DNA of 64,000 nucleotides from RGIG5579 sp045541915 (GCA_045541915.1 JAZQJZ010000007.1:62001-126000); one strand, 5' to 3'. Shown: positions 7,148 through 16,497, counted from the first letter of the stretch. Notes: generated by a model from the sequence alone, not told the origin. Translations and numbers: made by a program.

Positions 7148-8524
7148 TTATTTTCGCCAAATCATTGTATTTTTTTGGAATAATATTCGAGGAAAAACGG
7201 TTAAAATGAAAAAAGATAAAAAGAAAAAAACAACAAGAATGGAAAGAACCAAAAGCCACGTTTGCCACCTGTTTTCCGAAGTATTTTCTTTCCTCGGCGC
7301 CAAGGAGGTGCTCGTCGGTGCCGGGTTCATAACCTCCATCTCTTCCCTTTCCTCCGGAACAAGATGAGGGGATGAGAGAATAGGCAAAGAGGCAAATGCC
7401 GAAACACTTCCCCTTGCCGGATCCAGGCAAATTTCTTCCGGCAACGCTTCATACACCGGGATCAAAAAAGTAAGTTTTCCATTCAGCTGACCCGTTTCCT
7501 CGTAAATTTGGTAAAGCAGATCGGCTTCGGTTTTGGCGGCACCGATGTTTTGCATATACTGCCCCCAGAAATTCCGGATTTGCCCCTCCGGGGTGAGAGA
7601 GCGGATATCCACATTCCACTTTTGCAGATAAAGGGTATTCTGATGGGTAGACACATACTCCCGCGCAATTTTTTCTGTGCCTCCCCAAAGACCCTTTTCC
7701 AGTGTATTCCAACCGGAGAGCCTTGCCTTCTCCGCACCGCTTCGATAAACCTCAAAGGCTCCGTTGCCGGAAGCAGATACATTGAACGGATTGTAGTATC
7801 CGTTTAGGGAAAGAAGCTCTTTTGCATCACAGCCGCCTTTTGGGGAAAGCACCGAGCGATCCCCCTCCCACTGGGTTCCTTCTTGATACCATTGGGAAAG
7901 AACCTCTCCTGCCAAACCGGAAAGCAGCACGTTTCCCTCTCTCCCTTGCTCCTGGCGCAAGCGCACTGCCAAAAAACGGGGATCGATTCCAAATTCCTCC
8001 CCCAAGAAAAGAAGTGTTTGGGAAGAGACCTCCCCTTCCAAGGCAGTTTGGGAAAGAATTTTATCAAGAACCTCCGGGGGAATGGGAGTGGTGTATGACA
8101 GATCCAAAAATTGAAACACGCCACTTTCCGAAAGATGAGACCGGGGATCCAAAAAATAGGCCACCGCTTCTCTGGATGCCCGATGATATCCGGTATCGCT
8201 TGTTTCTCCGCCGGGGTCCCAATAGGCGCTATAATCACCGTCACCGGAAACCAGACTCTGCTGAGCAGAGTCCGTTTCCCGATCCAAAACGTATCCGAAG
8301 GTATATTCCTGTCCCTTCTCCCGGGAAAGCTCGGTGATCTTCAGCGCCCTCCATTCCCATTCCGGATGCATCAAGCTCAAGGCGCAAAGCGGCTCCCAAT
8401 AGGATTGGCAAAATCCCTTTTCCTGCAAGGACAAGCAAATCTCACAGTTTGTTTGGGCCTCTACGGGAAAAAGCAGTAACAAGCTCCCCATCAGAATCCC
8501 AAAGCACAGTTTTATCATTCTCAT
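7148..8524 (-). CDS. secreted glucosaminidase-type cell-wall hydrolase with C-terminal membrane anchor
   Basis: 458 residues. It has an N-terminal signal peptide (MIKLCFGILMGSLLLLFPVEAQT) and a long extracytoplasmic part. The region LLFLGEEFGIDPRFLAVRLRQEQG...SLNGYYNPFNVSASGNGAFEVYRSGAEKA... resembles the catalytic part of endo-beta-N-acetylglucosaminidases that cut peptidoglycan. A single transmembrane helix lies near the C-terminus (TWLLVLSILVVFFFLSFFILTVF). ATG at 8524 has AGGAGC five bases upstream. Because family members diverge strongly, the substrate is an inference; a role in cell-wall turnover is likely. Confidence 0.6.
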   Translation of the reverse strand: MRMIKLCFGILMGSLLLLFPVEAQTNCEICLSLQEKGFCQSYWEPLCALSLMHPEWEWRALKITELSREKGQEYTFGYVLDRETDSAQQSLVSGDGDYSAYWDPGGETSDTGYHRASREAVAYFLDPRSHLSESGVFQFLDLSYTTPIPPEVLDKILSQTALEGEVSSQTLLFLGEEFGIDPRFLAVRLRQEQGREGNVLLSGLAGEVLSQWYQEGTQWEGDRSVLSPKGGCDAKELLSLNGYYNPFNVSASGNGAFEVYRSGAEKARLSGWNTLEKGLWGGTEKIAREYVSTHQNTLYLQKWNVDIRSLTPEGQIRNFWGQYMQNIGAAKTEADLLYQIYEETGQLNGKLTFLIPVYEALPEEICLDPARGSVSAFASLPILSSPHLVPEEREEMEVMNPAPTSTSLAPRKENTSENRWQTWLLVLSILVVFFFLSFFILTVFPRILFQKNTMIWRK

Positions 8525-8665
8525 ACCAGGCTCCTTTTTTCATTATATTATCAAAAGTAAAAAGCGAAAAAGGGAAACTTTGGTCTCCTCACCGTTAAAA
8601 TTCCTCCTTTTGGAAATAGTATAAAGAGAAGGAAACGGAAGAATTGTTAATTTTTTGTAAGGACC

Positions 8666-8694
8666 TTGACATTTTTTCCCTTTCGTGATACATT
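8666..8694 (+). promoter_or_regulatory. sigma-A promoter of the hrcA operon
   Basis: TTGACA at 8666-8671 and TACATT at 8689-8694 with 17 bases between. The predicted start site falls at the CIRCE operator that follows. Confidence 0.85.
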
Positions 8695-8707
8695 ATGAGT
8701 AAAGAGA

Positions 8708-8734
8708 TTAGCACTCTCAACCGCGGAGTGCTAA
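8708..8734 (+). promoter_or_regulatory. CIRCE operator (HrcA binding site)
   Basis: A perfect match to the consensus: TTAGCACTC, nine bases, GAGTGCTAA. HrcA binds this inverted repeat and represses the operon until heat or misfolded protein titrates GroEL. It overlaps the transcription start region just ahead of hrcA. Confidence 0.97.
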
Positions 8735-8746
8735 ATTGAAAGGGCG

Positions 8747-9805
8747 GTGATTCATACGGACTTAAGTCAGCGCAAAAGAGAGATCCTAAAAGAAGTGATT
8801 GATCTTTTCATCACCACCGGGGAACCGGTGGGATCCAAAGCGATTATGTCCAGACTGCGCACCCCCTGTTCCTCCGCCACCATTCGCAATGAAATGAACG
8901 ATCTGGAGAAAATGGGTCTTTTGGAACAGCCTCACACCTCTGCCGGACGAATTCCCACCAGTCGCGGCTACCGCCTTTATATTGATGCTCTGATGGAGGA
9001 TTACCGGCTTTCCTTTGAGGAAACCCTGCTTCTCAATTCACTCCTTTCCGATAAGCTTCGGGATACCGACCAGATCCTTTCGGATATGTCCTCGCTCCTG
9101 GCCCAAATGACCGGCTGCGGCGTAGCTGCCTTTGCCAAAGAACGGTTTGGAACCATCGAACGGTTCGAGGGTGTTCCGGTGAATGCCAGAAGTTTTCTTT
9201 TGGTTATGATCACCTCCTCCGGAAAAGCTATCACCAAGCAGCTTCAAGTGGAGATCGCCGTTCCCTCGGAAGGTGTCGCCTTTATCATCCAGGTTCTCAA
9301 TGACCATCTGGCAAAAAAAGAATTGGGCGGCATTACCCTGGAGCGAATGATCGCCATGGAGAGAGAGCTGGGAGAATACCGAGGACTGATCGGGCCGCTT
9401 TTGCAGATCATTTACGATGTTATGGCACAGATCGGAAAAGAAAATATCCAAGTGAAAGGATTTTCCAATCTGGCCTCTTTCCCTGAATTTCAAGAGGGTG
9501 AAATTCTTTCGGATCTGTTCCGGGAGTTGGAGGATGAAAAAGCACTCCTTTCCCGTTTTCAGCAGGATTTCGCTTCCGGACTTCGGGTTCGGATTGCCTC
9601 CGGCGGAAAAGGGCTGGATGGAGCAAGTCTTGTGATCTGTCCGTTCCGGCTGCGACGGAATTTAGAGGGCGTTGTGTGTATCATCGGTCCAAAGCGCATG
9701 GACTACGGAAAGGCCATGGCAAGACTGGAATATTTGGCAAAGCAAATCAATGCGGTTCACGGCTTTGAGCCGAATCTGCCGCTGATCGAAACAAAGGAAA
9801 TGTAA
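8747..9805 (+). CDS. hrcA: heat-inducible transcription repressor HrcA
   Basis: 352 residues. The N-terminal winged helix (LSQRKREILKEVIDLFITTGEPVGSKAI...SSATIRNEMNDLEKMGLLEQPHTSAGRIPTSRGYR) is the HrcA signature. The start is uncertain: GTG at 8747 is the only conventional codon, yet GGGCGGTGAT around it itself looks like a Shine-Dalgarno, so initiation a few codons later at a non-standard codon is possible. HrcA represses its own operon through the CIRCE at 8708-8734. It is followed directly by grpE. Confidence 0.95.
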   Translation: MIHTDLSQRKREILKEVIDLFITTGEPVGSKAIMSRLRTPCSSATIRNEMNDLEKMGLLEQPHTSAGRIPTSRGYRLYIDALMEDYRLSFEETLLLNSLLSDKLRDTDQILSDMSSLLAQMTGCGVAAFAKERFGTIERFEGVPVNARSFLLVMITSSGKAITKQLQVEIAVPSEGVAFIIQVLNDHLAKKELGGITLERMIAMERELGEYRGLIGPLLQIIYDVMAQIGKENIQVKGFSNLASFPEFQEGEILSDLFRELEDEKALLSRFQQDFASGLRVRIASGGKGLDGASLVICPFRLRRNLEGVVCIIGPKRMDYGKAMARLEYLAKQINAVHGFEPNLPLIETKEM

Positions 9806-9806
9806 A

Positions 9807-10349
9807 ATGGCAAAGAAAAAAGAAGAAGTTTTGGAAGAAACCAAAGAAGAAGTAAAAAAAGAAGAAAAAAAGGACAGTTCTCGAGAGGAAGCCATCCAGG
9901 TGGCAACGCTTGAAAAGGAGCTGGCTGAATTAAAGGAAAAGTGTAGCGAAACAGAAGATCGCTATCTTCGGATTCTGGCAGAATATGACAATTTCAAAAA
10001 GCGCACCTTGAGAGAAAAGGATGAGATCTATTTCGCCGCCAAGGCCGATGTGGTAAAGAAGCTGCTTCCCGTGTTTGATAATTTCGACCGTGCCCAGCTT
10101 TTTGGCGACGGAGAGGAATATCGAAAGGGCGTGGATATGATCATCCATCAGTTTTTTGAGATCCTGGATTCCATGGACATTCACCAAGTGGCAAAAGAGG
10201 GAGACGAATTTGATCCGGTCTTTCACGAGGCAGTGTTCCGGGAGGAAAAAGAGGGTGTTCCGGAAAACACCGTCACCGAAGTGTTGCAAAAGGGCTATGC
10301 TTTGGGGGATAAGGTGATCCGCCACGCAATGGTCAAGGTTTCCGGCTAA
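9807..10349 (+). CDS. grpE: nucleotide exchange factor GrpE
   Basis: 180 residues. The first 60 are highly charged (KKKEEVLEETKEEVKKEEKK), predicted coiled coil. The beta domain follows, with the family motif YRKGVDMIIHQFFEILDSMDI and GDEFDPVFHEAVFREE...VTEVLQKGYALGDKVIRHAMVKV. It drives ADP release from DnaK. The ATG sits one base after the hrcA stop, implying translational coupling in the hrcA-grpE-dnaK-dnaJ operon. Confidence 0.95.
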   Translation: MAKKKEEVLEETKEEVKKEEKKDSSREEAIQVATLEKELAELKEKCSETEDRYLRILAEYDNFKKRTLREKDEIYFAAKADVVKKLLPVFDNFDRAQLFGDGEEYRKGVDMIIHQFFEILDSMDIHQVAKEGDEFDPVFHEAVFREEKEGVPENTVTEVLQKGYALGDKVIRHAMVKVSG

Positions 10350-10400
10350 AATAAGAAAAATCAAATTTCAAACATATATAACCTAAAGGAGGAATTTATA

Positions 10401-12245
10401 ATGGGAAAAATTATCGGTATTGACTTAGGTACCACCAACTCTTGTGTTGCCGTTTTTGAAGGCGGCGAACCGGTGGTCATCCCCAACCCCGAAGGAGCCA
10501 GAACCACCCCTTCTGTGGTGGCATTCTCCAAAACCGGCGAAAGAATGGTAGGTCAGATCGCAAAGCGTCAGGCCATCATCAATCCGGATCGCACCATTGC
10601 TTCTATCAAAAGAGATATGGGAACTGCCCGTAAGGTAGAGATCGACGGCAAGGGCTACACCCCCCAGGAAATCTCCGCTATGATTCTGCAAAAATTAAAA
10701 GCAGATGCAGAAAGCTACATTGGATCTCCCGTCACCGAAGCGGTGATCACCGTTCCCGCTTACTTTTCTGACGCTCAGCGCCAGGCAACCAAGGATGCAG
10801 GCAAGATCGCCGGTCTGGAAGTGAAGAGAATCATCAACGAGCCCACTGCAGCAGCGCTCGCTTACGGCATTGACAAGGAAGTAGAGCAGAAAATTATGAT
10901 CTACGACCTAGGTGGCGGCACCTTTGACGTTTCCGTTCTGGAAATTTCCGACGGTGTATTTGAAGTTCTGGCCACTGCCGGTAACAACCGCCTGGGCGGC
11001 GATGACTTTGATGATAAGATCATTGACTGGATGGCTGGCCTCTTCCAGCAGGAGCACGGCATTGACTTGAGAGCAGAAAAAACCGCTCAGCAGAGATTGA
11101 AGGAAGCTGCCGAAAAAGCCAAGATCGAGCTTTCCGGCATGCAGTCCACCAACATTACCCTGCCCTTCATCTACGCCGATGCCAACGGTGCCAAAAACTT
11201 TGACGCTACCCTCACCCGTGCAAAATTCAATGAATTGACCGCAGACCTGGTGGAAAAGACTATGGGTCCCACCCGTCAGGCTCTTTCCGATGCCGGCTTG
11301 AAGCCCGGTGATATTTCTAAGGTGCTTCTGGTAGGCGGTTCCTCCAGAATCCCTGCCGTTCAGGAAGCGGTAAAGAACTTTATCGGCAAGGATCCTTTCA
11401 AAGGCATCAACCCCGATGAATGTGTTGCCATCGGCGCGGCCATTCAGGGCGGTGTTTTGGGCGGAGACGTAAAGGACGTTCTCCTTCTGGATGTAACTCC
11501 CCTTTCCCTTGGCATCGAAACCTTGGGCGGTGTGTTCAACAAGCTCATTGAAAGAAACACCACCATCCCCGTGAAAAAGAGCCAGATCTATTCCACCGCG
11601 GCCAACAACCAGACCTCTGTTGAAATTCACGTTCTGCAGGGTGAAAGAGAAATGGCCCGTGACAACAAGACCCTAGGCAGATTCACTTTGGACGGAATTC
11701 CCCCCGCCATGCGCGGTGTTCCCCAGATCGAGGTTACCTTTGATATTGATGCCAACGGTATCGTAAATGTAACTGCTTGCGACAAGGGCACCGGCAAGGA
11801 GCAGCACATCACCATCACCTCCTCCACCAATATGTCCAAGGAAGACATTGAACGTGCCGTGAAGGAAGCAGAAATGCACGCTGCAGAGGACAAGATCCAG
11901 AAAGAAAATGTGGAAACCAAAAACAATGCTGAAAATCTGGTGTTCCAGTGCGAAAAAACCATGGCAGATGCGGGCGACAAGCTGAGCGAAGAGGACAAGG
12001 CTCCCATCAATGCTGCTGTGGAAACCTTGAAGGAAAGCCTCAAGGGAGAGGACTACGCCAAGATCAAGGCCGACACCGAAGCCTTGACCCAGGCTCTTTA
12101 CAAGATCAGCGAAAAGCTGTACCAGGCAAACGGCGATGCACAAGGCCAAGGCTTTGATCCCTCCGCCGGTCAGAACGCTGCCGGTCAGGACGGCAACGGT
12201 TATTACAACGCCGACTTTACCGACGCTTCCGACGATCAGAAATAA
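10401..12245 (+). CDS. dnaK: molecular chaperone DnaK (Hsp70)
   Basis: 614 residues. The N-terminal ATPase is marked by IGIDLGTTNSCVAV, IINEPTAAALAYG, YDLGGGTFDVS and LVGGSSRIPAVQ; the substrate domain and helical lid follow, ending in a Gly/Asn/Gln-rich tail. The protein is slightly short because the ATPase lacks a segment also absent from other Gram-positive DnaKs. A strong AAAGGAGG precedes the ATG. Codon use is visibly more biased than in neighbouring genes, in line with high expression. Confidence 0.97.
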   Translation: MGKIIGIDLGTTNSCVAVFEGGEPVVIPNPEGARTTPSVVAFSKTGERMVGQIAKRQAIINPDRTIASIKRDMGTARKVEIDGKGYTPQEISAMILQKLKADAESYIGSPVTEAVITVPAYFSDAQRQATKDAGKIAGLEVKRIINEPTAAALAYGIDKEVEQKIMIYDLGGGTFDVSVLEISDGVFEVLATAGNNRLGGDDFDDKIIDWMAGLFQQEHGIDLRAEKTAQQRLKEAAEKAKIELSGMQSTNITLPFIYADANGAKNFDATLTRAKFNELTADLVEKTMGPTRQALSDAGLKPGDISKVLLVGGSSRIPAVQEAVKNFIGKDPFKGINPDECVAIGAAIQGGVLGGDVKDVLLLDVTPLSLGIETLGGVFNKLIERNTTIPVKKSQIYSTAANNQTSVEIHVLQGEREMARDNKTLGRFTLDGIPPAMRGVPQIEVTFDIDANGIVNVTACDKGTGKEQHITITSSTNMSKEDIERAVKEAEMHAAEDKIQKENVETKNNAENLVFQCEKTMADAGDKLSEEDKAPINAAVETLKESLKGEDYAKIKADTEALTQALYKISEKLYQANGDAQGQGFDPSAGQNAAGQDGNGYYNADFTDASDDQK

Positions 12246-12251
12246 TAAAAA

Positions 12252-12282
12252 CTCCCCCAAGCCGCCTTTGCGGCTTGGGGAG
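12252..12282 (+). other. dnaK-dnaJ intergenic hairpin
   Basis: CTCCCC-AAGCCGC pairs with GCGGCTT-GGGGAG across a CTTT loop (one-base bulge). No T-run follows, so it is not a standard terminator. It may stabilise the dnaK message or reduce read-through to dnaJ. Confidence 0.55.
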
Positions 12283-12311
12283 ATGGCTTTTAGAAGATAA
12301 GGAACATATCA

Positions 12312-13466
12312 ATGGCAGAAAAACGCGACTATTACGAGGTACTGGGTCTCCAAAAAGGAGCCGGCGATGACGAAATCAAGAAAGCATACCGGAAATTGGC
12401 GAAAAAATATCACCCGGATATGAATCCCGGCAATTCTGAGGCAGAGGTCAAGTTTAAGGAAGTAAATGAGGCCTATTCCGTCCTTTCCGACGAGGAAAAG
12501 AAAGCTCGCTATGACCAGTATGGCCACGAAGGGGTAGATCCCAATTTCGGCGCCGGCGGCTTTGGCGGCTTTGGCGGCTTTGGCGGCTTTGGCGGCTTTG
12601 GCGGAATGGACTTTGATATGGGAGATATTTTCTCTTCCTTTTTCGGCGGCACCACCTCTTCCGGAAGAAGAAACGGCCCCGTTCGAGGAGAGGACATTCT
12701 CACTCGCATCGTGATCTCCTTTGAAGAAGCCGCTTTTGGCTGTCAGAAGACCATCTCTTTTTATCGGACAGAAACCTGTTCCTCCTGCTCCGGCTCCGGA
12801 GCGGAGCCCGGCACAAAGCCCGAGACCTGTTCCAAGTGCGGCGGCTCCGGACAGATCCGGATCCAGCAAAGAACCATGCTGGGTATGATGCAGACCACCC
12901 GTTCCTGTGATGTATGTGGCGGCACGGGCAGGATCATCAAAACGCCCTGTAAGACTTGTCGTGGACAAGGAACAGAACGGAAGAATAAGAAATTCGACGC
13001 CACCATTCCGGCGGGCATCGGCGAAGGCGAACGAATCCTTCTACGTGGCCAGGGCAATGCCGGAAAACGGGGCGGTGAAAACGGTGATCTGATCGTAGAG
13101 ATCAACATTCGTCCTCATCCCGTATTTGTTCGCCAAGGATATGATATTTACTGTGAGGTGCCCATTTCCTTTGCCGAGGCCACCTTGGGAGGCGATATTC
13201 AGATTCCTACCCTGGAGGGAAAAGAAAACTTCAAGATTCCCGAAGGAACCCAGACCGGCACCCAATTTGCCCTGAAGGGCCGAGGGGTGCAGGTGATCCG
13301 TTCCAGTCGCCGTGGAAATCTGTATTTCACCGTGCAGATCGAGGTCCCGAAGAACCTTTCCTCCAAGCAAAAAGAATACTTGCGTCAGTTCGATGAAAGC
13401 TGCAACAATACCAATCTTTCCGGGAAAAGCAGTTTCGCAGACAAACTGAAAAATTTATTTAAATAA
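12312..13466 (+). CDS. dnaJ: co-chaperone DnaJ (Hsp40)
   Basis: 384 residues. J domain with HPD (KKYHPDMNPG, residues 28-37), a Gly/Phe linker of repeated FGG units, four CxxCxGxG zinc motifs (CSSCSGSG, CSKCGGSG, CDVCGGTG, CKTCRGQG) and the C-terminal substrate domain. It stimulates DnaK ATPase and delivers substrates. It is the last gene of the CIRCE-controlled operon. The linker DNA is a nine-base tandem repeat that could vary in length. Confidence 0.97.
   Translation: MAEKRDYYEVLGLQKGAGDDEIKKAYRKLAKKYHPDMNPGNSEAEVKFKEVNEAYSVLSDEEKKARYDQYGHEGVDPNFGAGGFGGFGGFGGFGGFGGMDFDMGDIFSSFFGGTTSSGRRNGPVRGEDILTRIVISFEEAAFGCQKTISFYRTETCSSCSGSGAEPGTKPETCSKCGGSGQIRIQQRTMLGMMQTTRSCDVCGGTGRIIKTPCKTCRGQGTERKNKKFDATIPAGIGEGERILLRGQGNAGKRGGENGDLIVEINIRPHPVFVRQGYDIYCEVPISFAEATLGGDIQIPTLEGKENFKIPEGTQTGTQFALKGRGVQVIRSSRRGNLYFTVQIEVPKNLSSKQKEYLRQFDESCNNTNLSGKSSFADKLKNLFK
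12555..12604 (+). repeat. nine-base tandem repeat in the dnaJ linker
   Basis: Five perfect copies of GGCGGCTTT (12555-12599) followed by a partial sixth encode the GGF repeats of the DnaJ glycine/phenylalanine linker. Unit changes keep the frame. Confidence 0.9.
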
Positions 13467-13494
13467 AAAAAGACCGCAAAAGCGGTCTTTTTTT
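13466..13494. terminator. bidirectional terminator dnaJ / dus
   Basis: AGACCGC and GCGGTCT flank a four-base AAAA loop, with A-run before and T-run after. It serves convergent dnaJ and the dihydrouridine synthase gene. Confidence 0.9.
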
Positions 13495-14428
13495 ATTCTT
13501 CAATCTGATCCAAAAGAGAAAGATAATCTTCTTTTGTTTCCGCGTGGCTGGCGCGATCTCGAAGAGAGGCGGCGCCGCGAAAGCCCTTGCAATACTGCGC
13601 CATATGCATTCGCATTTCTCTTCCGGCAGAATCAGGCTTATAAGTAAACGCCCGTTCCAGATGAGATCGAATGGCCTCCTTCCGATGGATGATCGGCTTC
13701 TCTTTTCCCTCCAGAAAGCACCGGATCTCCCGAAAAATCCAGGGAGCACCAACTGCGCCTCTTCCGATCATCAGTCCGTCACAGCCGGTCTCCTCCAGCA
13801 TTCTCACTGCGCTTTCTCCGCTTAGAACATCACCGTTTCCAATAACAGGAATGGAAACTGCTTTTTTCACATCACGGATCACCGAAAGCCTCACCGTTCC
13901 TTCGCGGTAAAAATCCGAACGGCAACGGCCGTGAACTGCAATTCGCCGGGCACCGGCTTTCTGGCACAGCTCTGCAACCTCCGGCGCATTGATATGTTCC
14001 TCATCCCAACCGGCTCGGATCTTCACCGATACAGGAAGCAAAGAGGCGGATGCCACCGCGTGCACAATATCATAAATCAAAGGCGGATTTTTCATCAAAG
14101 CGCTTCCTTCGCCGTTGTTTACAATTTTCGGCACCGGGCAACCAAAATTCAGATCAATCCAGTCCACCTTTTCCGGATCCCCCAATTTCACTGCCGCTTC
14201 CGCCAGAATTTCCGGCTCCGAGCCAAACAGTTGCAATGCTATGGGCCGATCCGTCTTCCCAGTTTCAGCAAGGAGAGCCGTTTTTCGATCCCCGTAGCGG
14301 ACCGCCTTGGCAGAAATCATTTCCGTACAGAAAACATCTGCACCGAATTGGGCACAGGTTTCCCGGAATGCTCGGTCTCCGGCCCCTGCCATAGGCGCAA
14401 GATAGAGCATCGTTTCACAATTTTTCAT
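13493..14428 (-). CDS. dus: tRNA-dihydrouridine synthase
   Basis: 311 residues. An FMN TIM barrel with LAPMAGAGDRAFRETC at the start, DLNFGCPVPKIVNNGEGSALM (catalytic Cys in NFGCPVPK), VSVKIRAGWDE, IAVHGRCRSDFYREG, IPVIGNGDVLSGESA and GLMIGRGAVGAPWIFREI. It reduces uridines in the tRNA D-loop using NADPH. The gene is monocistronic and convergent with dnaJ. Dus subfamily assignment (DusB-like) is likely but not certain. Confidence 0.92.
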   Translation of the reverse strand: MKNCETMLYLAPMAGAGDRAFRETCAQFGADVFCTEMISAKAVRYGDRKTALLAETGKTDRPIALQLFGSEPEILAEAAVKLGDPEKVDWIDLNFGCPVPKIVNNGEGSALMKNPPLIYDIVHAVASASLLPVSVKIRAGWDEEHINAPEVAELCQKAGARRIAVHGRCRSDFYREGTVRLSVIRDVKKAVSIPVIGNGDVLSGESAVRMLEETGCDGLMIGRGAVGAPWIFREIRCFLEGKEKPIIHRKEAIRSHLERAFTYKPDSAGREMRMHMAQYCKGFRGAASLRDRASHAETKEDYLSLLDQIEE

Positions 14429-14596
14429 AGTCTGATTCTATCACAAAATACGACCTTTGTAAAGAAGTGAGATCCCGGCCATACCCAAGGGAGAGGCAAA
14501 AGAGATGAAACGTAAAAAAGCCTTGATTTTTTCCTACTTTTTCTTTATAATACAAAGCAAGAGAACCCATAATAAAAATTGAATAAGGAGAAAAAA

Positions 14597-15247
14597 ATGA
14601 AATCATTACTTTCAATTCTTTTAACTGTCTGCCTTCTTGTCACCTTGATCTCTTGCGGAGCGGAGCCGGAAAACAAAACGGAACCGGAGAAAACCCAGAC
14701 CGCTACACAGGAAAAAGAGGATGAGGGCCTGAAGATCCCTCGCGGCGAAATTTCCGGAAATGTTTATAAAAGCTCGTTTTCCGGATTGACCTACACCGCA
14801 CCGGAAAACTGGAGATTTGAGAATGACTCTGCCATTGCCAATCAGCTGGGCATTAAGGAATCCCTGTTCCAGGACAATCTTGCAAACTCCCTGGAAAGTG
14901 CCAGTGAAGTGTATGATGCCATGGCAACTGAATCTCAGTCCGCTTCCAATGTTACAATCTCTTACACCAAAGCAGTCACCCCCGATATGAGCCCGGAAGA
15001 CCAAATGAAAAAAATTAAGGGCACCTTGGAATCCAATCCCGGATTTGAAGTTATCTTTGACGAGGAGACCGCGAAGGTCACCATCGGTGAAAAAGAGTAT
15101 CTCCGCGGCCATGCAGAAGTAGAAGCAGTGGGAACCGTAACCAACCGTCTTTATTATGTTACCAATGTGGAAGGTGTAATGGTCACCGTATCCTTTACCA
15201 TCTTCGGTGAATATGATGTAGCTTCCCTGGAAGCCACCCTTTCCTAA
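14597..15247 (+). CDS. lipoprotein of unknown function
   Basis: 216 residues. The signal peptide ends in a lipobox (TLISCG, lipidated Cys near residue 20), then a Glu/Thr-rich linker and a soluble domain starting YKSSFSGLTYTAPENWRFEND. This opening resembles small secreted domains of the PsbP/DUF1795-like sort, but I cannot assign a family. ATG at 14597 is chosen because AAGGAG lies seven bases upstream. Monocistronic with its own terminator. Confidence 0.75.
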   Translation: MKSLLSILLTVCLLVTLISCGAEPENKTEPEKTQTATQEKEDEGLKIPRGEISGNVYKSSFSGLTYTAPENWRFENDSAIANQLGIKESLFQDNLANSLESASEVYDAMATESQSASNVTISYTKAVTPDMSPEDQMKKIKGTLESNPGFEVIFDEETAKVTIGEKEYLRGHAEVEAVGTVTNRLYYVTNVEGVMVTVSFTIFGEYDVASLEATLS

Positions 15248-15256
15248 ATAAGTTTT

Positions 15257-15287
15257 GCGGCACTCCAAAAGAGTGCCGCATTTTTTA
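15257..15287 (+). terminator. terminator of lipoprotein gene
   Basis: GCGGCACTC and GAGTGCCGC form a nine-pair stem with a CAAAA loop, followed by ATTTTTTATT. Confidence 0.88.
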
Positions 15288-15289
15288 TT

Positions 15290-15326
15290 GCACAAAAAAA
15301 GCGACGATTGAAATCGTCGCTTTTTC
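15290..15326 (-). terminator. terminator of CE2-like gene
   Basis: GCGACGATT and AATCGTCGC form a nine-pair stem next to an A-run at 15294-15300, which reads as a T-run on the minus strand, eight bases beyond the stop at 15334. Confidence 0.85.
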
Positions 15327-15333
15327 TGATTTC

Positions 15334-16497
15334 TTATTTTTTCAGAAGATCCTGAAGATAGGTGACCAATTTGTCTGCCGACTTCTGATGCTCTTCTGCA
15401 TTGGGATAACGAACCGTGTTGGTTCCGCCGGAGCCACTCTGGCCATATTCAGCCTCAAAGGCATAAACGCCTTCCATTCTGGAGGCCATTGCCTTAATTT
15501 CCGGAACGCGGTGAGCAACATAATAGGTGCCGTAAACCCAAACCACAGGAACATCTTTTCCATAGTAAGAACGGATCAGCTGGATGAATTCTTCTCCGCG
15601 AAGAATGAAATCGCCTCTGGAAAGTTTGGCAACGGTATCATCCATACCCACATGAATCACAATCACATCGGGTGTTCTCTCAGGTGTATAAAGGAACTCT
15701 TCATCACGGTAAGCATTGTGCTGAGCGTAAAGAGTCTGTATGGTGTGAGCACCGGATTTCAAAACCATACCGATCTGGCTATGAGCCACCACGGAATAGT
15801 CGGCGTCCATTTTTTCACTCACCAGATAGGGAAGGGATGCAGTGAAACTGCACTCATCGTTAATGGAAGAGGAAGAGCCTTCATTGCCCAAAGCACCAAA
15901 GCCGGTGAAGTATCCGTCACCAACAAACTCAATGAGCATTTCCTTCTGATCCGGAGCAGTCTGATCGGTGATGGTACCGCAAAGGGTCAGGTTCAAAATA
16001 TTATTGTAGTTGCTACGGGTGGTACCCATCTGCGTATCCTTGATCACACGGATGGTATGTTCCCCTGCAGAAATTCCGCTGACGATCACAGTATCCTTGT
16101 TACCGTTGGTGATCTTAATACGTTCCGGCAATCTCTCGCCGTCCAGATAAACGATCCAGTAGGAAGCGTAGTTAAAACGGGTACCCATCGAGACGTCAGA
16201 GCCGTCTTCTTCTATATTGACATTCACTTCAAAGCCGGAACCGCACCATTCAGCAACCAAAAGACCGCTGTCATTGATGTTGGTTCTTTCGCCGATCAAG
16301 CGGAGCTTATCGCCATGATCCTTGAATGAGAGCTTCTTCGGTTTTACTCCCGTTTCCTCTTCCGTTACCGTTTCCACAGTTTCAGTGGCGGTTTCCACGG
16401 TTTCTTCCAATCCTCCCAGAGAAGAGCCGCAGGAAGCCAGAGATAAAATCATGGAGAGAAGAAGTACTCCGGCCAGAATTGTTCTTACCAGTTTCAT
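15334..16497 (-). CDS. CE2-like SGNH lipoprotein, probably catalytically inactive
   Basis: 387 residues. A lipobox signal (SLASCGSS), then a Thr/Glu repeat linker (TVETATETVETVTEEE), a beta-sandwich of about 120 residues, and an SGNH-hydrolase domain with the two-domain layout of CE2 acetyl esterases. Oddities: block I reads EFVGDGYFTGFG where CE2 enzymes have GDS with the nucleophile serine, block III reads GMDD rather than GxND, and the final block reads YPNAEEHQ where HPN with the catalytic histidine is expected. A carbohydrate- or wall-binding role is therefore more likely than ester hydrolysis. The ATG at 16497 has AAAGGAG upstream. Confidence 0.75.
   Translation of the reverse strand: MKLVRTILAGVLLLSMILSLASCGSSLGGLEETVETATETVETVTEEETGVKPKKLSFKDHGDKLRLIGERTNINDSGLLVAEWCGSGFEVNVNIEEDGSDVSMGTRFNYASYWIVYLDGERLPERIKITNGNKDTVIVSGISAGEHTIRVIKDTQMGTTRSNYNNILNLTLCGTITDQTAPDQKEMLIEFVGDGYFTGFGALGNEGSSSSINDECSFTASLPYLVSEKMDADYSVVAHSQIGMVLKSGAHTIQTLYAQHNAYRDEEFLYTPERTPDVIVIHVGMDDTVAKLSRGDFILRGEEFIQLIRSYYGKDVPVVWVYGTYYVAHRVPEIKAMASRMEGVYAFEAEYGQSGSGGTNTVRYPNAEEHQKSADKLVTYLQDLLKK

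Noticed and set aside
10908..11630. Antisense frame within dnaK
   Set aside because: It is a shadow of the highly biased dnaK coding sequence.
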